DNA from: Candidatus Afararchaeum irisae
Lineage (GTDB): Archaea; Halobacteriota; Halobacteria; Halobacteriales; Afararchaeaceae
DNA: 64,000 nucleotides
NCBI GenBank assembly: GCA_034190545.1
Contig: JAXIOF010000001.1
Location: 1 to 64,000 of the forward strand
Direction of reading: 5' to 3'
Shown here: one piece after another, positions 42,340 to 51,300 of the stretch
Layout: each line of letters begins with the position of its first letter
Position numbering within the stretch: the first letter of the stretch is position 1
Position numbers and translations under genes: made by a program
Notes under the pieces: model-generated
The model's input: only the letters and a program-made list of their open reading frames with translations
The model's database searches: none
What the model was told of the DNA's origin: nothing

Positions 42340-44670
42340 ATGTCAGAGTCAGGGACTGCGGACGTAGAATCCGACTACATAGACCATCCTCTACTCAACG
42401 ACTCGACAGTGGAGAGGAGGATGTACCAGCTTGAGCTTTCGAGTGCCGCTCTGTCGTCCCCGTCTCTTGTTGTACTCCCGACCGGAACGGGAAAGACGTC
42501 TGTCTCTCTCCTCGTTACCGCGGCACGTCTCAACCGTCTCGGGGGTAAGTCCCTACTTCTCGCGCCTACGAAGCCCCTAGTCGAACAGCACGCAGAGTTC
42601 TTCCGCGAGGCACTCGAAGTACCTGACTCCGAGATAGTCGTATTCACTGGCGACACCCCACCCGACGAGAGGAGCGATGTCTGGGAAGACGCACGTGTAG
42701 TAATCGCTACGCCTCAGGTCATCGAGAACGACATAATCGGGAGCCGTATAGATCTCTCCGATGTCGTACATCTCACATTCGACGAGTGCCACAGGGCGAC
42801 CGGCGACTACTCGTACGTCTACATAGCCGAGAGCTACGCGAGAGACGCTAAATCCCCGCTCGTGACGGGAATGACTGCGTCACCGGGGTCGAACAAGGAA
42901 GAGATACTCGAAGTCTGTGACAACCTCGGGATCGAGAACGTCGAGATAATGACCGAGGAGGACTCCGACCTCTCGGAGTACACACACGACACCGACGTAG
43001 AGTGGAAACACGTCGATGTCCCCGACGAGATTCTCGAACTCCGTGACCTGATCGAGGATGTCGTAAAGGACAGGATGGAACGTCTCAAGAGCCTTGGGGT
43101 GATCAACACCGCACGCACTGACATCTCGATGAACAAGCTCCTGAGTGCGAGGGGGGAGATACAGGAGATGATTGACAACGACGAGTCGGCGGGCTACTCG
43201 GCGATGTCTATACACGCCGAGGTCATGAAGCTACGCCACGCAGTCGAGATAGTCGAGACACAGGGCGTTGACACTCTCGTCTCTTACTTCGAGAAGCTCG
43301 AGAACGAGGCTAGGTCTTCGGGCGGAAGCAAGGCGGTCAAGAGACTAATGTCGGAAGACCGGATACAGGAGGCGAGACGCAGAGTCGAGGAGTACGACGG
43401 TCTCCATCCCAAGATGGAGGTTCTGAGGCCGTACGTCGTAGACGTCCTGTCGGGAGACGACCCGTCACGTGTCATAGTCTTCACCGAGTACCGCGATACT
43501 GCGGCGACACTCACTGACTTCTTCGAGTCCCACGACGGAATCGAGCCACAGAGGTTCGTGGGACAGTCGAACAGGGACGGAGACCCGGGGATGACACAGA
43601 AAGACCAGAAGGAAGCCATCGAGGGCTTCAAGTCGGGCGAATCGAACGTCTTAGTCGCCACCTCGGTCGCCGAGGAGGGTATCGACATACCCGAGGTCGA
43701 CCTCGTCCTCTTCTACGAGCCGGTGCCTTCGGAGATACGGAGCATACAGAGGAGAGGACGCACGGGAAGACAGAGACAGGGAAACGTCGTCGTACTCATC
43801 GCCGAGGACACGAGAGACGAGGCGTACTTCTGGTCGGCAAAGAGGAAAGAGAAGAAGATGAAGTCGGAGATGGAGGATCTCAAAGGCGTCGCCGACGAGA
43901 TCAACGACGAGATAGGTGACAACCAGAGAACTCTCGGCGAGTTCGACGAAAAGGAGGATGACGCCGCCGAGACCGAGACGACCCGTACTGACTCAGGCGT
44001 TCAGACTGATACCGAGGAAGACGACAGTATCGTAGTAGTCGCCGACCAGCGTGAGACTAAGTCGAACGTCGTAAAAGAAATTGACCGAAGCGACGACGTC
44101 GACGTCCGTCTCGAAACACTCGATGTCGGAGACTACGTCGCCAGCAGCCGGGTGGGTGTCGAGAGGAAGACGACTGACGACTTCGTCTCGAGTATCACGG
44201 GAGAGAGATCGGTCTTCGAACAGGTCAAGAATCTGTCGTCGAACTACTCGTCGCCTATGATGGTAGTCGAGGGAACACCCGAGGATCTCTACTCGAAGGG
44301 CGTCCATCCCAACGCAGTCAGGGGTGCACTCACCTCAATCTCGATCGACTTTGGAGTCTCTGTCGTCTTCTCACGCGGAGACGAGGACACAGCCGAGCTT
44401 CTGATGGCGGCGGCGAGGAGGGAACAGACCGAGAACGACACCGAGGTACAGCTTCACGACGACAAGTCGAGCGCGACAGTCTCTGAACAGCAGGAGTACG
44501 TGGTTTCGAGCATCGCCGACGTCGGACGTGTGATAGCTCGGAATCTCCTTGAGGAGTTCGGGACTGTCGAGAACGTCATGACTGCGTCTGTCGAGGATCT
44601 CAAGCAGGTCGACAAGGTCGGCGAGAAGACTGCGAGACGTATACGTGAGATACTGACCGAGGAGTACTGA
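42340..44670 (+). CDS. hef: Hef helicase/nuclease (FANCM/XPF family)
   Basis: A 776-residue structure-specific helicase-nuclease for stalled replication forks. Walker A is in LPTGTGKTSV near residue 47, DECH near 147, motif V TSVAEEGIDIPEVD and motif VI QRRGRTGRQ near 471. After an acidic linker comes the XPF nuclease domain with ADQRETKSNVV (about 568) and VGVERKTTDDFVSS (about 607), the GDxnERKxxxD pattern. Tandem helix-hairpin-helix motifs end the protein (RVIARNLLEEFGTVENVMT ... VGEKTARRIREIL). Ends only about 8 bases before the right end of the TnpB element. Confidence 0.95.
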   Translation: MSESGTADVESDYIDHPLLNDSTVERRMYQLELSSAALSSPSLVVLPTGTGKTSVSLLVTAARLNRLGGKSLLLAPTKPLVEQHAEFFREALEVPDSEIVVFTGDTPPDERSDVWEDARVVIATPQVIENDIIGSRIDLSDVVHLTFDECHRATGDYSYVYIAESYARDAKSPLVTGMTASPGSNKEEILEVCDNLGIENVEIMTEEDSDLSEYTHDTDVEWKHVDVPDEILELRDLIEDVVKDRMERLKSLGVINTARTDISMNKLLSARGEIQEMIDNDESAGYSAMSIHAEVMKLRHAVEIVETQGVDTLVSYFEKLENEARSSGGSKAVKRLMSEDRIQEARRRVEEYDGLHPKMEVLRPYVVDVLSGDDPSRVIVFTEYRDTAATLTDFFESHDGIEPQRFVGQSNRDGDPGMTQKDQKEAIEGFKSGESNVLVATSVAEEGIDIPEVDLVLFYEPVPSEIRSIQRRGRTGRQRQGNVVVLIAEDTRDEAYFWSAKRKEKKMKSEMEDLKGVADEINDEIGDNQRTLGEFDEKEDDAAETETTRTDSGVQTDTEEDDSIVVVADQRETKSNVVKEIDRSDDVDVRLETLDVGDYVASSRVGVERKTTDDFVSSITGERSVFEQVKNLSSNYSSPMMVVEGTPEDLYSKGVHPNAVRGALTSISIDFGVSVVFSRGDEDTAELLMAAARREQTENDTEVQLHDDKSSATVSEQQEYVVSSIADVGRVIARNLLEEFGTVENVMTASVEDLKQVDKVGEKTARRIREILTEEY

Positions 44671-44740
44671 GTCTCTGTGAACTACCCCTGCCTACTCGCC
44701 GCCTTCGGCGGCTCCTTGAGGCAGGGGCTTCCTGCTTCCA
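44671..44740 (-). ncRNA. Candidate omega (reRNA) guide RNA 3' region
   Basis: In the IS605 family the guide RNA is derived from the 3' end of tnpB and the right end of the element, with its guide read from the flanking DNA. Here the tnpB 3' end overlaps a strong hairpin structure (CCCCTGCCT ... GCCGCC-GAA-GGCGGC ... AGGCAGGGG) and the flanking DNA is the hef stop region. The RNA itself is inferred, not seen. Confidence 0.4.
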
Positions 44741-45917
44741 CGACGCGCTTTGCAGACACCGAATTGGTGTCCGTAGGGAGCGCAGTCTCCACAGGCGTTC
44801 GTTCGGAGTGTCCCACTCCTACATCTTCAAGACCACGAGAAAGGATGTTCCACGCCGCGTTCGCGTCTCTATCCGCTTCAAACCCACAGGACGGACAAGA
44901 GTGTTCCCGCAACCACAGCGGTTTATCAGTCTTGACACCACAGGACGCACACTCTTTCGTCGTTCCGCCGGGTTTCACCGCGACGAAGTGCGTTCCTTCG
45001 CGTTCACACTTGTATTCGAGCATCCGCAGGAAGGTTCCCCACGCCGCACCTGCGCGGTTCCGTGAGTTACCCGGCAGTTCGACCAGTCCTTTTGCGTCCA
45101 AGTCCTCCACAGCCACCAAGTCGTACTCGGTAGCGTAGTAGTTCGACAACTTGTGGAGGAAGTCACGACGCTTTCGCTTCAACTCGGCGTGGCGTTCAGC
45201 CACGACTTTTCGTTGTTTCTCCCAGTTTGCAGACCCGTGTTCTTTCCGAGAGAGGTCACGTTGAGCGCGTTCCAAGTGTTCACGTTCGTCGGACAAGTCA
45301 AGCGAGCCGACCGCCGTGCCGTCCGTATCGTGAGCGTACTTGAGAATCCCTACGTCGATACCAACGACTCGCCCGGGATTCTTCGGTTTCTCGGGTGTGG
45401 CTTCGTCCACGTCGATGCCGAACGTTGCGAACCATTCGCCTGTGGGTTCTTGCTTGACCGTGACTTGTTTGATGGTCGCGTCCTCGGGAATATCTCGGTG
45501 AAGGTGAATCGGAATCTCACCGAGTTTACTCAACCACAACGTAGCCCGACCACTCGTATTCTTGAGTTTGAAGCCAGACTGGTTGTAGGTGAGCGACCGA
45601 TACTCTCGTGGCGGTTTCCACTTGAGCATCCCTACGGCGCGTCCGTTCTCCTTCTGCGCTTTGAGCGTGGAGAGGTTGTCGTAAACGCGCTTGACGACCA
45701 TCTGGAGGACTTTTGAGTGAACGTCCCTGAGGTCGTCCCACCACTCTTTGAGGTCAGGAAGCGTGTTCTGTACCTCGTATCGAGCGGGAATCTCGTCTGC
45801 CTCGTTGACTTTGTGGAGGACGTGGTTGTAGAGTTGTCTACAAGTATCGACGTGGTGTAGAAGCGTCTCTGTGAGGGCTTCTGATGGGTTGAGTCGATAC
45901 TTGTAGTTGTAGTGCAT
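44682..45917 (-). CDS. tnpB: TnpB RNA-guided nuclease (IS200/IS605 family)
   Basis: A full-length 411-residue TnpB. RuvC residues are intact: D188 in VVGIDVGIL, E271 in LVAVEDLDAKGL, and D349/D351 in FEADRDANAAWNIL. The zinc ribbon has C323, C326, C341 and C344. TnpB proteins are ancestral to Cas12 and cut DNA using a guide RNA made from the element's right end; this favours retention of the element. Composition is less acidic than the host's proteins, a sign of transfer. The start abuts the stop of the small upstream gene with no gap. Confidence 0.92.
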   Translation of the reverse strand: MHYNYKYRLNPSEALTETLLHHVDTCRQLYNHVLHKVNEADEIPARYEVQNTLPDLKEWWDDLRDVHSKVLQMVVKRVYDNLSTLKAQKENGRAVGMLKWKPPREYRSLTYNQSGFKLKNTSGRATLWLSKLGEIPIHLHRDIPEDATIKQVTVKQEPTGEWFATFGIDVDEATPEKPKNPGRVVGIDVGILKYAHDTDGTAVGSLDLSDEREHLERAQRDLSRKEHGSANWEKQRKVVAERHAELKRKRRDFLHKLSNYYATEYDLVAVEDLDAKGLVELPGNSRNRAGAAWGTFLRMLEYKCEREGTHFVAVKPGGTTKECASCGVKTDKPLWLREHSCPSCGFEADRDANAAWNILSRGLEDVGVGHSERTPVETALPTDTNSVSAKRVVEAGSPCLKEPPKAASRQG

Positions 45918-46043
45918 CTATGATTCTCGCTCCTCGATAAGTTCGTCCAGTTTCTCTTGGACGAACGAGGAGAGGTTCAGATGGTTGTGTTGAATCCACT
46001 CCTCTTGATCCTCACGGATAGAGATGGTTTTTCGCGTTGCCAC
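45918..46043 (-). CDS. Small ribbon-helix-helix-like protein upstream of tnpB
   Basis: A 41-residue protein from GTG 46043: it begins VATRKTISIREDQEEWIQ and continues HNHLNLSSFVQEKLDELIEERES. A short strand then two helices with SSFVQEKLDEL resemble the ribbon-helix-helix fold of antitoxin-like repressors. The stop TAG (45918-45920) is immediately followed by the tnpB ATG, so they are surely co-translated. It may regulate the element; this is inference. The length is minimal for the fold. Confidence 0.65.
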   Translation of the reverse strand: MATRKTISIREDQEEWIQHNHLNLSSFVQEKLDELIEERES

Positions 46044-46326
46044 ATCATAAGATATGTAATTTGCATACAAGTAGTTTGTGGATGGCGTGGGCCTGTGGGC
46101 CGGTTGTCGCAGAGTGTTTGAGAGACGAAGACGGCGCTGTATCCCCTCCCTACTGTGCTACTCGGTCGCTCCGCTCCCTGCGTTGTGTTGAAAATCGGAG
46201 ATTTTCATACGTATGCGAATCTCTGATTCGCAACACTCCTTGAGGAAGGGGACTTAGCGCCTGCATTCAAGTTAAAATCCAAACGTCTCCGTTAGGCATA
46301 ATTCTCGGCGTCCCGAATCTCCGACA
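46044..46326. other. Left end of TnpB element and intergenic region
   Basis: A 283-base gap from the RHH gene to the GNAT gene. Bases 46044-46180 hold the AT-rich TTTGCATAC promoter-like block and GC-rich sequence without a gene. The double hairpin of the left end lies at 46185-46236. After 46262 only a short AT-rich stretch (TTAAAATCC at 46272-46280) precedes the GNAT start at 46327. Confidence 0.5.
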
Positions 46327-46806
46327 ATGCTAGAGCTACGTGAAGCCGAACCCTCTGATGTCCCTACGCTTGAGGTAATACGTCAGCAGTCTCTCGAAAG
46401 AGGATTCAGCCAAGTCGACGAGTACGACAGGTCGGTCTTCTCACGCCTGATCGAACACGACTCCGACTCGCTTCGTGACGAGATAGACTCGGAGTCGTCG
46501 GTCGTCTTAGTCGCCGAGACCGACCTCACACCCGTCTGTTTCGGCGTGCTTGCTGAATCTTCGGAGTCGGTAAGACTCGACGGTCTCTACACCTCACCCA
46601 ACCACTCGAACTGCGGCTGTGCGAGCCGGATTCTCGACGAGTTCGAGGAGATAGCTGACGACGACGGCTCCATCACTGTCGATGCCCCCCTTAACTCGGT
46701 CGGCTTCTTCGAGTCGAAGGGATTCGAGAAGGTGAGAGACAAGCAGAAAGACGGCATAAGGGTAGTTAGACTCGAAAAAGACGCGACAAGTCGCGAAGAC
46801 GAATAA
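46327..46806 (+). CDS. GNAT-family N-acetyltransferase
   Basis: A 159-residue acetyltransferase with the N-terminal EAEPSDVPTLEVIRQQS, strand-helix core VVLVAETDLTPVCFGVL, and acetyl-CoA region YTSPNHSNCGCASRILDEFEEIAD; the usual RxxGxG is replaced by NCGCAS. C-terminal NSVGFFESKGFEKVRD is typical. Substrate unknown. It converges with gltD. Confidence 0.75.
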   Translation: MLELREAEPSDVPTLEVIRQQSLERGFSQVDEYDRSVFSRLIEHDSDSLRDEIDSESSVVLVAETDLTPVCFGVLAESSESVRLDGLYTSPNHSNCGCASRILDEFEEIADDDGSITVDAPLNSVGFFESKGFEKVRDKQKDGIRVVRLEKDATSREDE

Positions 46807-46827
46807 GAACAGACTTAGTTAAGTTAG

Positions 46828-48309
46828 CTACATCCGGTTGAGAGGCTCGTTCTGTGTCCTGAGGCTCTCGGGCAGATTCGTGTCTCCGGTGAGGTACTCG
46901 TCTATCTCCCTCGCGGCGTCTCTTCCGTCGGCTATCGCCCAGACGACGAGCGACGCGCCTAAGTTAGCGTCTCCCGCGGCGAAGACTCCGTCTGCTGTCG
47001 TCATCATCGAGTCGTCCGTTTCGAAGGTTCCGTCGTCGCCTATCTCGACGCCTATCTCGTCGAACGGGTTACTGTCGGGACCCGTGAATCCTATGGCTAT
47101 CAGGACGATGTCGGCGGGAATTTCGAGGTCGGGGTCTATGACCTCCTTGTCGACGCGGTTTCCGTCGTCGTCGTACTCCCACTCGACCCTCTCGGCTTCG
47201 AGGTAGTCGACCTCGCCGTCTCCGTCGTCGTCGACGAATCCAGTCGTGTTGACGCTGAACTCCTCGACTCCGTCTTCCTCCTGAGCGTACGACTTCTTGT
47301 AGGTCAGCTTCTGTTCGGGCCAGGGGTTGTCCTCGGATCTCTCCTTCGGCGGCTTCTTGTTTATGCCTATCTGGACTACCTGTTCGGCTCCCTGTCTGTG
47401 GGCGGTAGCTACACAGTCGGCACCCGTGTCTCCGCCACCCATCACGACGACGTTCTTGCCCTCGGCGTCTATGCCGTTTTTGGCTTCCTTGCCCGCCTGT
47501 CTCCTATTATCGTCGGTGAGGAACTCCATAGCGAAATGGATGCCGTCGAGGTCACGTCCGGGTAGTGTTATGTCACGGTGTTTCTGGGCTCCGACGGCTA
47601 TACACGATGCGTCGTACTCCTCGGTGAGTTTCTCGGGTTCGACTTCTTCTCCGACACCAGCGTTCGTCTTGAGCTCTATGCCCTCCTCTCTTAGCTGGTC
47701 GACACGTCTAGCGACCCTGTCCTTGTCGAACTTGAAGTCGGGAAGTCCGTAGGTCATCAGACCGCCTATCTCGTCGTCCCTCTCGAAGACAGTGACGTTG
47801 TGTCCCGCCCTGTTTAGCTGCTGTGCGGCGGCGAGTCCCGCGGGTCCGCTTCCGACGACCGCAACCTCGTAGTCGGTGCGTTTCTCGGGTGGCTTCGGCT
47901 CTATCCAGCCTTCCTCCCAGCCCTTGTCGGAGATCGCTCTCTCTATGCTCTTTATCGTGACAGCGTCGTCGTTGTAAGCGAGCGTACACGCGTCCTCACA
48001 CGGAGCGGGACAGACGTATCCCGTGAACTCGGGGAAGTTGTTGGTGGCGTGGAGCCTTTCGAGTGCCTCCTCCCAGTCGTCCCTGTACACGAGGTCGTTC
48101 CAGTCGGGGATTATGTTCCCGAGGGGACAGCCCCCCATACACGTCGGGACTCCACAGTCCATACATCTCTCACCCTGGTCGTCTAGCTCGTCCTCGTCCC
48201 AGTCGGTGTCCCAGACCTCGTCGTAGTCGTCCTTCCTGTCTTCTGGGTCACGTTTGCCTATCGGCTTCCGGCTGTGTCTCTGGTATCCGTCGGGATGTTT
48301 CTCAGCCAT
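46828..48309 (-). CDS. gltD: Glutamate synthase small subunit
   Basis: NADPH-oxidising beta subunit of glutamate synthase, 493 residues. It starts with the two-cluster ferredoxin-like domain (CMDCGVPTCMGGCPLGN and CPAPCEDACTLAYN), then the FAD loop VVGSGPAGLAAAQQLNRAG and NADPH loop VVMGGGDTGADCVATAHRQG, ending GASLVVWAIADGRDAAREI. It passes electrons from NADPH to the large subunit. Its start overlaps the gltB stop by one base (TGATG), so the pair is translationally coupled. Confidence 0.95.
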   Translation of the reverse strand: MAEKHPDGYQRHSRKPIGKRDPEDRKDDYDEVWDTDWDEDELDDQGERCMDCGVPTCMGGCPLGNIIPDWNDLVYRDDWEEALERLHATNNFPEFTGYVCPAPCEDACTLAYNDDAVTIKSIERAISDKGWEEGWIEPKPPEKRTDYEVAVVGSGPAGLAAAQQLNRAGHNVTVFERDDEIGGLMTYGLPDFKFDKDRVARRVDQLREEGIELKTNAGVGEEVEPEKLTEEYDASCIAVGAQKHRDITLPGRDLDGIHFAMEFLTDDNRRQAGKEAKNGIDAEGKNVVVMGGGDTGADCVATAHRQGAEQVVQIGINKKPPKERSEDNPWPEQKLTYKKSYAQEEDGVEEFSVNTTGFVDDDGDGEVDYLEAERVEWEYDDDGNRVDKEVIDPDLEIPADIVLIAIGFTGPDSNPFDEIGVEIGDDGTFETDDSMMTTADGVFAAGDANLGASLVVWAIADGRDAAREIDEYLTGDTNLPESLRTQNEPLNRM

Positions 48310-51300
48310 CAGTCATCACCTCTTCCTCTCTCTGCTGTCTGAGGAGGCTTCGGGGGTGGCGAGACACGTATGTCCTCGCCCTCTTCGAGACGCTCCTCGA
48401 CGACCTCGGCGTAGGGGTCGGGCATCACCTTGACGAAGGAGTCGACGTACTCGTCCCAGCTGTCGAGTATCTCGCGTGCCTTCTTGCTTCCCGTGTACCT
48501 GTGGTGGTTCTCGACCATGCGTCTGACTATGTGTTCGTCTCTGTCGTCGAACTCGTCTATATGTACCATTCCCTTGTTGACCTTCGACTCGAAGTCGCCC
48601 GACTCGTCGAGGACGTAGGCTTCTCCGCCGCTCATTCCTGCGCCGAAGTTCTTACCCGTCTCGCCGAGTATGACCGCAATACCGCCGGTCATGTACTCAC
48701 AGCCGTGGTCTCCGACTCCTTCGACGACTGTCTTGACTCCCGAGTTTCTGACGGCGAATCTCTCTCCGGCGACTCCGTTGAAGTAGGCTTCTCCTCTCGT
48801 CGCGCCGTAGAGTGCGACGTTTCCTATGAGTATGTTGTCGTCAGCCTCGTACTCTGCCTCGTCGGGAGTGCGTACGATTATCTTTCCGCCCGAGAGACCC
48901 TTTCCGAGGTAGTCGTTGGCGTCTCCGTCGAGGTCTATCGTCATTCCGTGTGAGAGGAACGCACCGAGGCTCTGTCCCGCCGAGCCTTCGAGGTCTAGCT
49001 TTATGGTGTCATCGGGGAGTCCGTCGTCTCCGTACCTCTCGGCGACCTCGGCACTCAGCATAGTGCCGAGAGTCCTGTTCCTGTTCTCGATCTTCCTCTC
49101 TATCTCGACGCGCTCGCCGTCTTCGAGTGCGGGGCGCGCTTCCTCTATGAGCTCATTGTCGAGCTTCTCGTCGATCTTGTGGTTCTGTTCGACCGTCTTC
49201 GTCTTCTCGTCTTCCGACTCGGGGAGTTCGAGAACCTGTGAGAGGTCGACCTTCTGAGCCTTAGGATGCTCGACGTCGTTGTTGTGTCTGAGCTTGTCGA
49301 CGCTTCCGATCATCTCCTCCATCGTCTTGAAGCCGAGATCCGCCATTATCTCACGTACCTCCTGAGCCATGAACCTCATGTAGTTGACGACGAACTCGGG
49401 TCTTCCGGGGAACTTATCACGCAGGTCGGGATCCTGTGTCGCGACTCCGACCGAACACATGTTGGTGTGGCACTTCCTGAGCATCACACAGCCACACGTG
49501 ATGAGGGGAGCGGTTCCGAAGCCGTACTCCTCCGCGCCTAAGAGCGCGGCGACGGCTATGTCACGTCCCGTCTTCATACCTCCGTCGACACGTAGCTTTA
49601 TACGTGATCTCAGGTCGTTTGCGAGGAGAACCTGGTTCGCCTCGGCTAAGCCGAGCTCCCAGGGTAGTCCCGCGCTCTTTATACTCGTCTTCGGCGAGGC
49701 TCCTGTGCCTCCTGACTCTCCGCTTATGAGGAGGGCATCAGCCTTCGCCTTCGAGACTCCCGCGGCGATAGTTCCTATCCCCGCTTCGGAGACGAGCTTG
49801 ACGTGGACATCAGCGTCGGTGTTCGAGCACTTGAGGTCGTGTATGAGCTGTGCGAGATCCTCTATCGAGTAGATGTCGTGGTGGGGCGGCGGCGATATGA
49901 GATCGACTCCGGGAGTCGTGTACCTCGTCTCGGCGATTATCTCGTTGACCTTACCGCCGGGGAGATGTCCGCCCTCTCCGGGCTTCGATCCCTGAGCCAT
50001 CTTAATCTCGATTCCCTCGGCGTTCTTGAGGTAGTTCGATGTCACGCCGAACCGTCCGCTCGCGACCTGCTTGATCTTACACTCCTTCTCGGTGTCGAAC
50101 CTCTCGACGGGCTCGCCACCTTCTCCCGATCCTGCTTTTCCGCCTATTCGGTTCATCGCTGTCGCGAGCGTCTCGTGAACCTCCTTCGACAGAGATCCGA
50201 ACGACATCGACGACGAGAAGAACCTCTTACAGATCTCCTCGACGGGCTCGACCTCCTCTATGGGTATCGAGTCGGAGTTCTCGGTGTCGAACTCTAAGAG
50301 ACCGCGTAGGGTCTGGAGGTTCTCCTCCTGTTGGTTGATTATCGACGAGAACTCCTTGTAGGTCTCGTAGTCGTCCGCCTGTGCGGCGTGCTGGAGCTTT
50401 CCTATAGTCTGTGGGTTCCACTGGTGGAACTCGCCGTCACGTCTCCAGTAGAACTCGCCTCCCTGTTCGAGCTCTAAGTTGCCTTCGACCGTCTCTCCGA
50501 AGCCGAGTTCGTGGCGTTCGAGTAGGTCTTCTTCGAGATCCTCGATTCCTATTCCCTCAGTTCTCGCGGTCGTGCCCTCGAAGTACTCGTCGACGAACTC
50601 CGAGTCGAGCCCTATCGCCTCGAATATCTGGGCTCCCTTGTAGCTTTCAAGGGTCGAGATACCCATCTTAGACATCACCTTGAGGAGACCGTCCTCGACG
50701 GCGTGGACGTACTTGTCTATCGCCTCGTCGGGGTCGAACTCTATCTCGCCGTCGAGTACCAGGTCGTGTATCGTGTCGTAGGCGAGGTAGGGGTTGACTG
50801 CGTCGGCACCGTAGCCTATCAGAGTACAGAAATGCTGGACTCCACACGGCTGTCCCGTCTCAAGCACGAGACCGACACGTGTTCTGAGACCCTCACGTAT
50901 CAGATGGTGGTGTACCGCACCTGTGACGAGGAGACTCGGTATCGGAACCCTGTCCTCGCTCGTCTTCCTGTCAGAGAGGACGAGTAGCTCGTATCCGTCG
51001 GTAATCGCCCTCACAGCCTCGTGTCTGACCTCCTCGACAGCCTTCCTGAGGTCTTTGCCCTTCTCGTAGGTGACGTCTATCTCGTACGACTTGATTCCGT
51101 TCTGGTTAATTCGCTTTACAGCCTCAAGCTCCTCGTTCCTCAGAACCGGAGAGTCGAGTGTGAGCTGACGGCAGTGTTCGGGGGTCTCTCCTAGGATGTT
51201 GTTCTGCCGACCTATGTTACTACGGAGCGATGTGACAGTCTCCTCACGTATGTAGTCGAGGGGCGGGTTAGTGACCTGAGCGAAGAGCTGTTTGAAGTAA

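Larger units (their letters stand above)
44678..46262 (-). mobile_element. IS200/IS605-type (IS1341-like) element with tnpB, no tnpA
   Basis: About 1.58 kb, read on the minus strand. The left end (about 46180-46262) has a stem GTGTTG/CAACAC (46185-46190 and 46231-46236) enclosing two hairpins, AAAATC-GGA-GATTTT (46191-46205) and GCGAATC-TCT-GATTCGC (46215-46231). The right end (about 44678-44735) has a 9-bp stem CCCCTGCCT/AGGCAGGGG around GCCGCC-GAA-GGCGGC. Both ends contain CTCCTTGAGG. No inverted repeats or direct repeats of classic IS type, as expected for this family. No TnpA transposase is present, so movement would need one in trans. Boundaries are estimated to within about 10 bases. 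Confidence 0.75.

Noticed and set aside
44677-45716. Plus-strand ORFs of 153 and 187 codons across tnpB
   Set aside because: Antisense to an intact, motif-bearing tnpB; composition is unlike any protein here.
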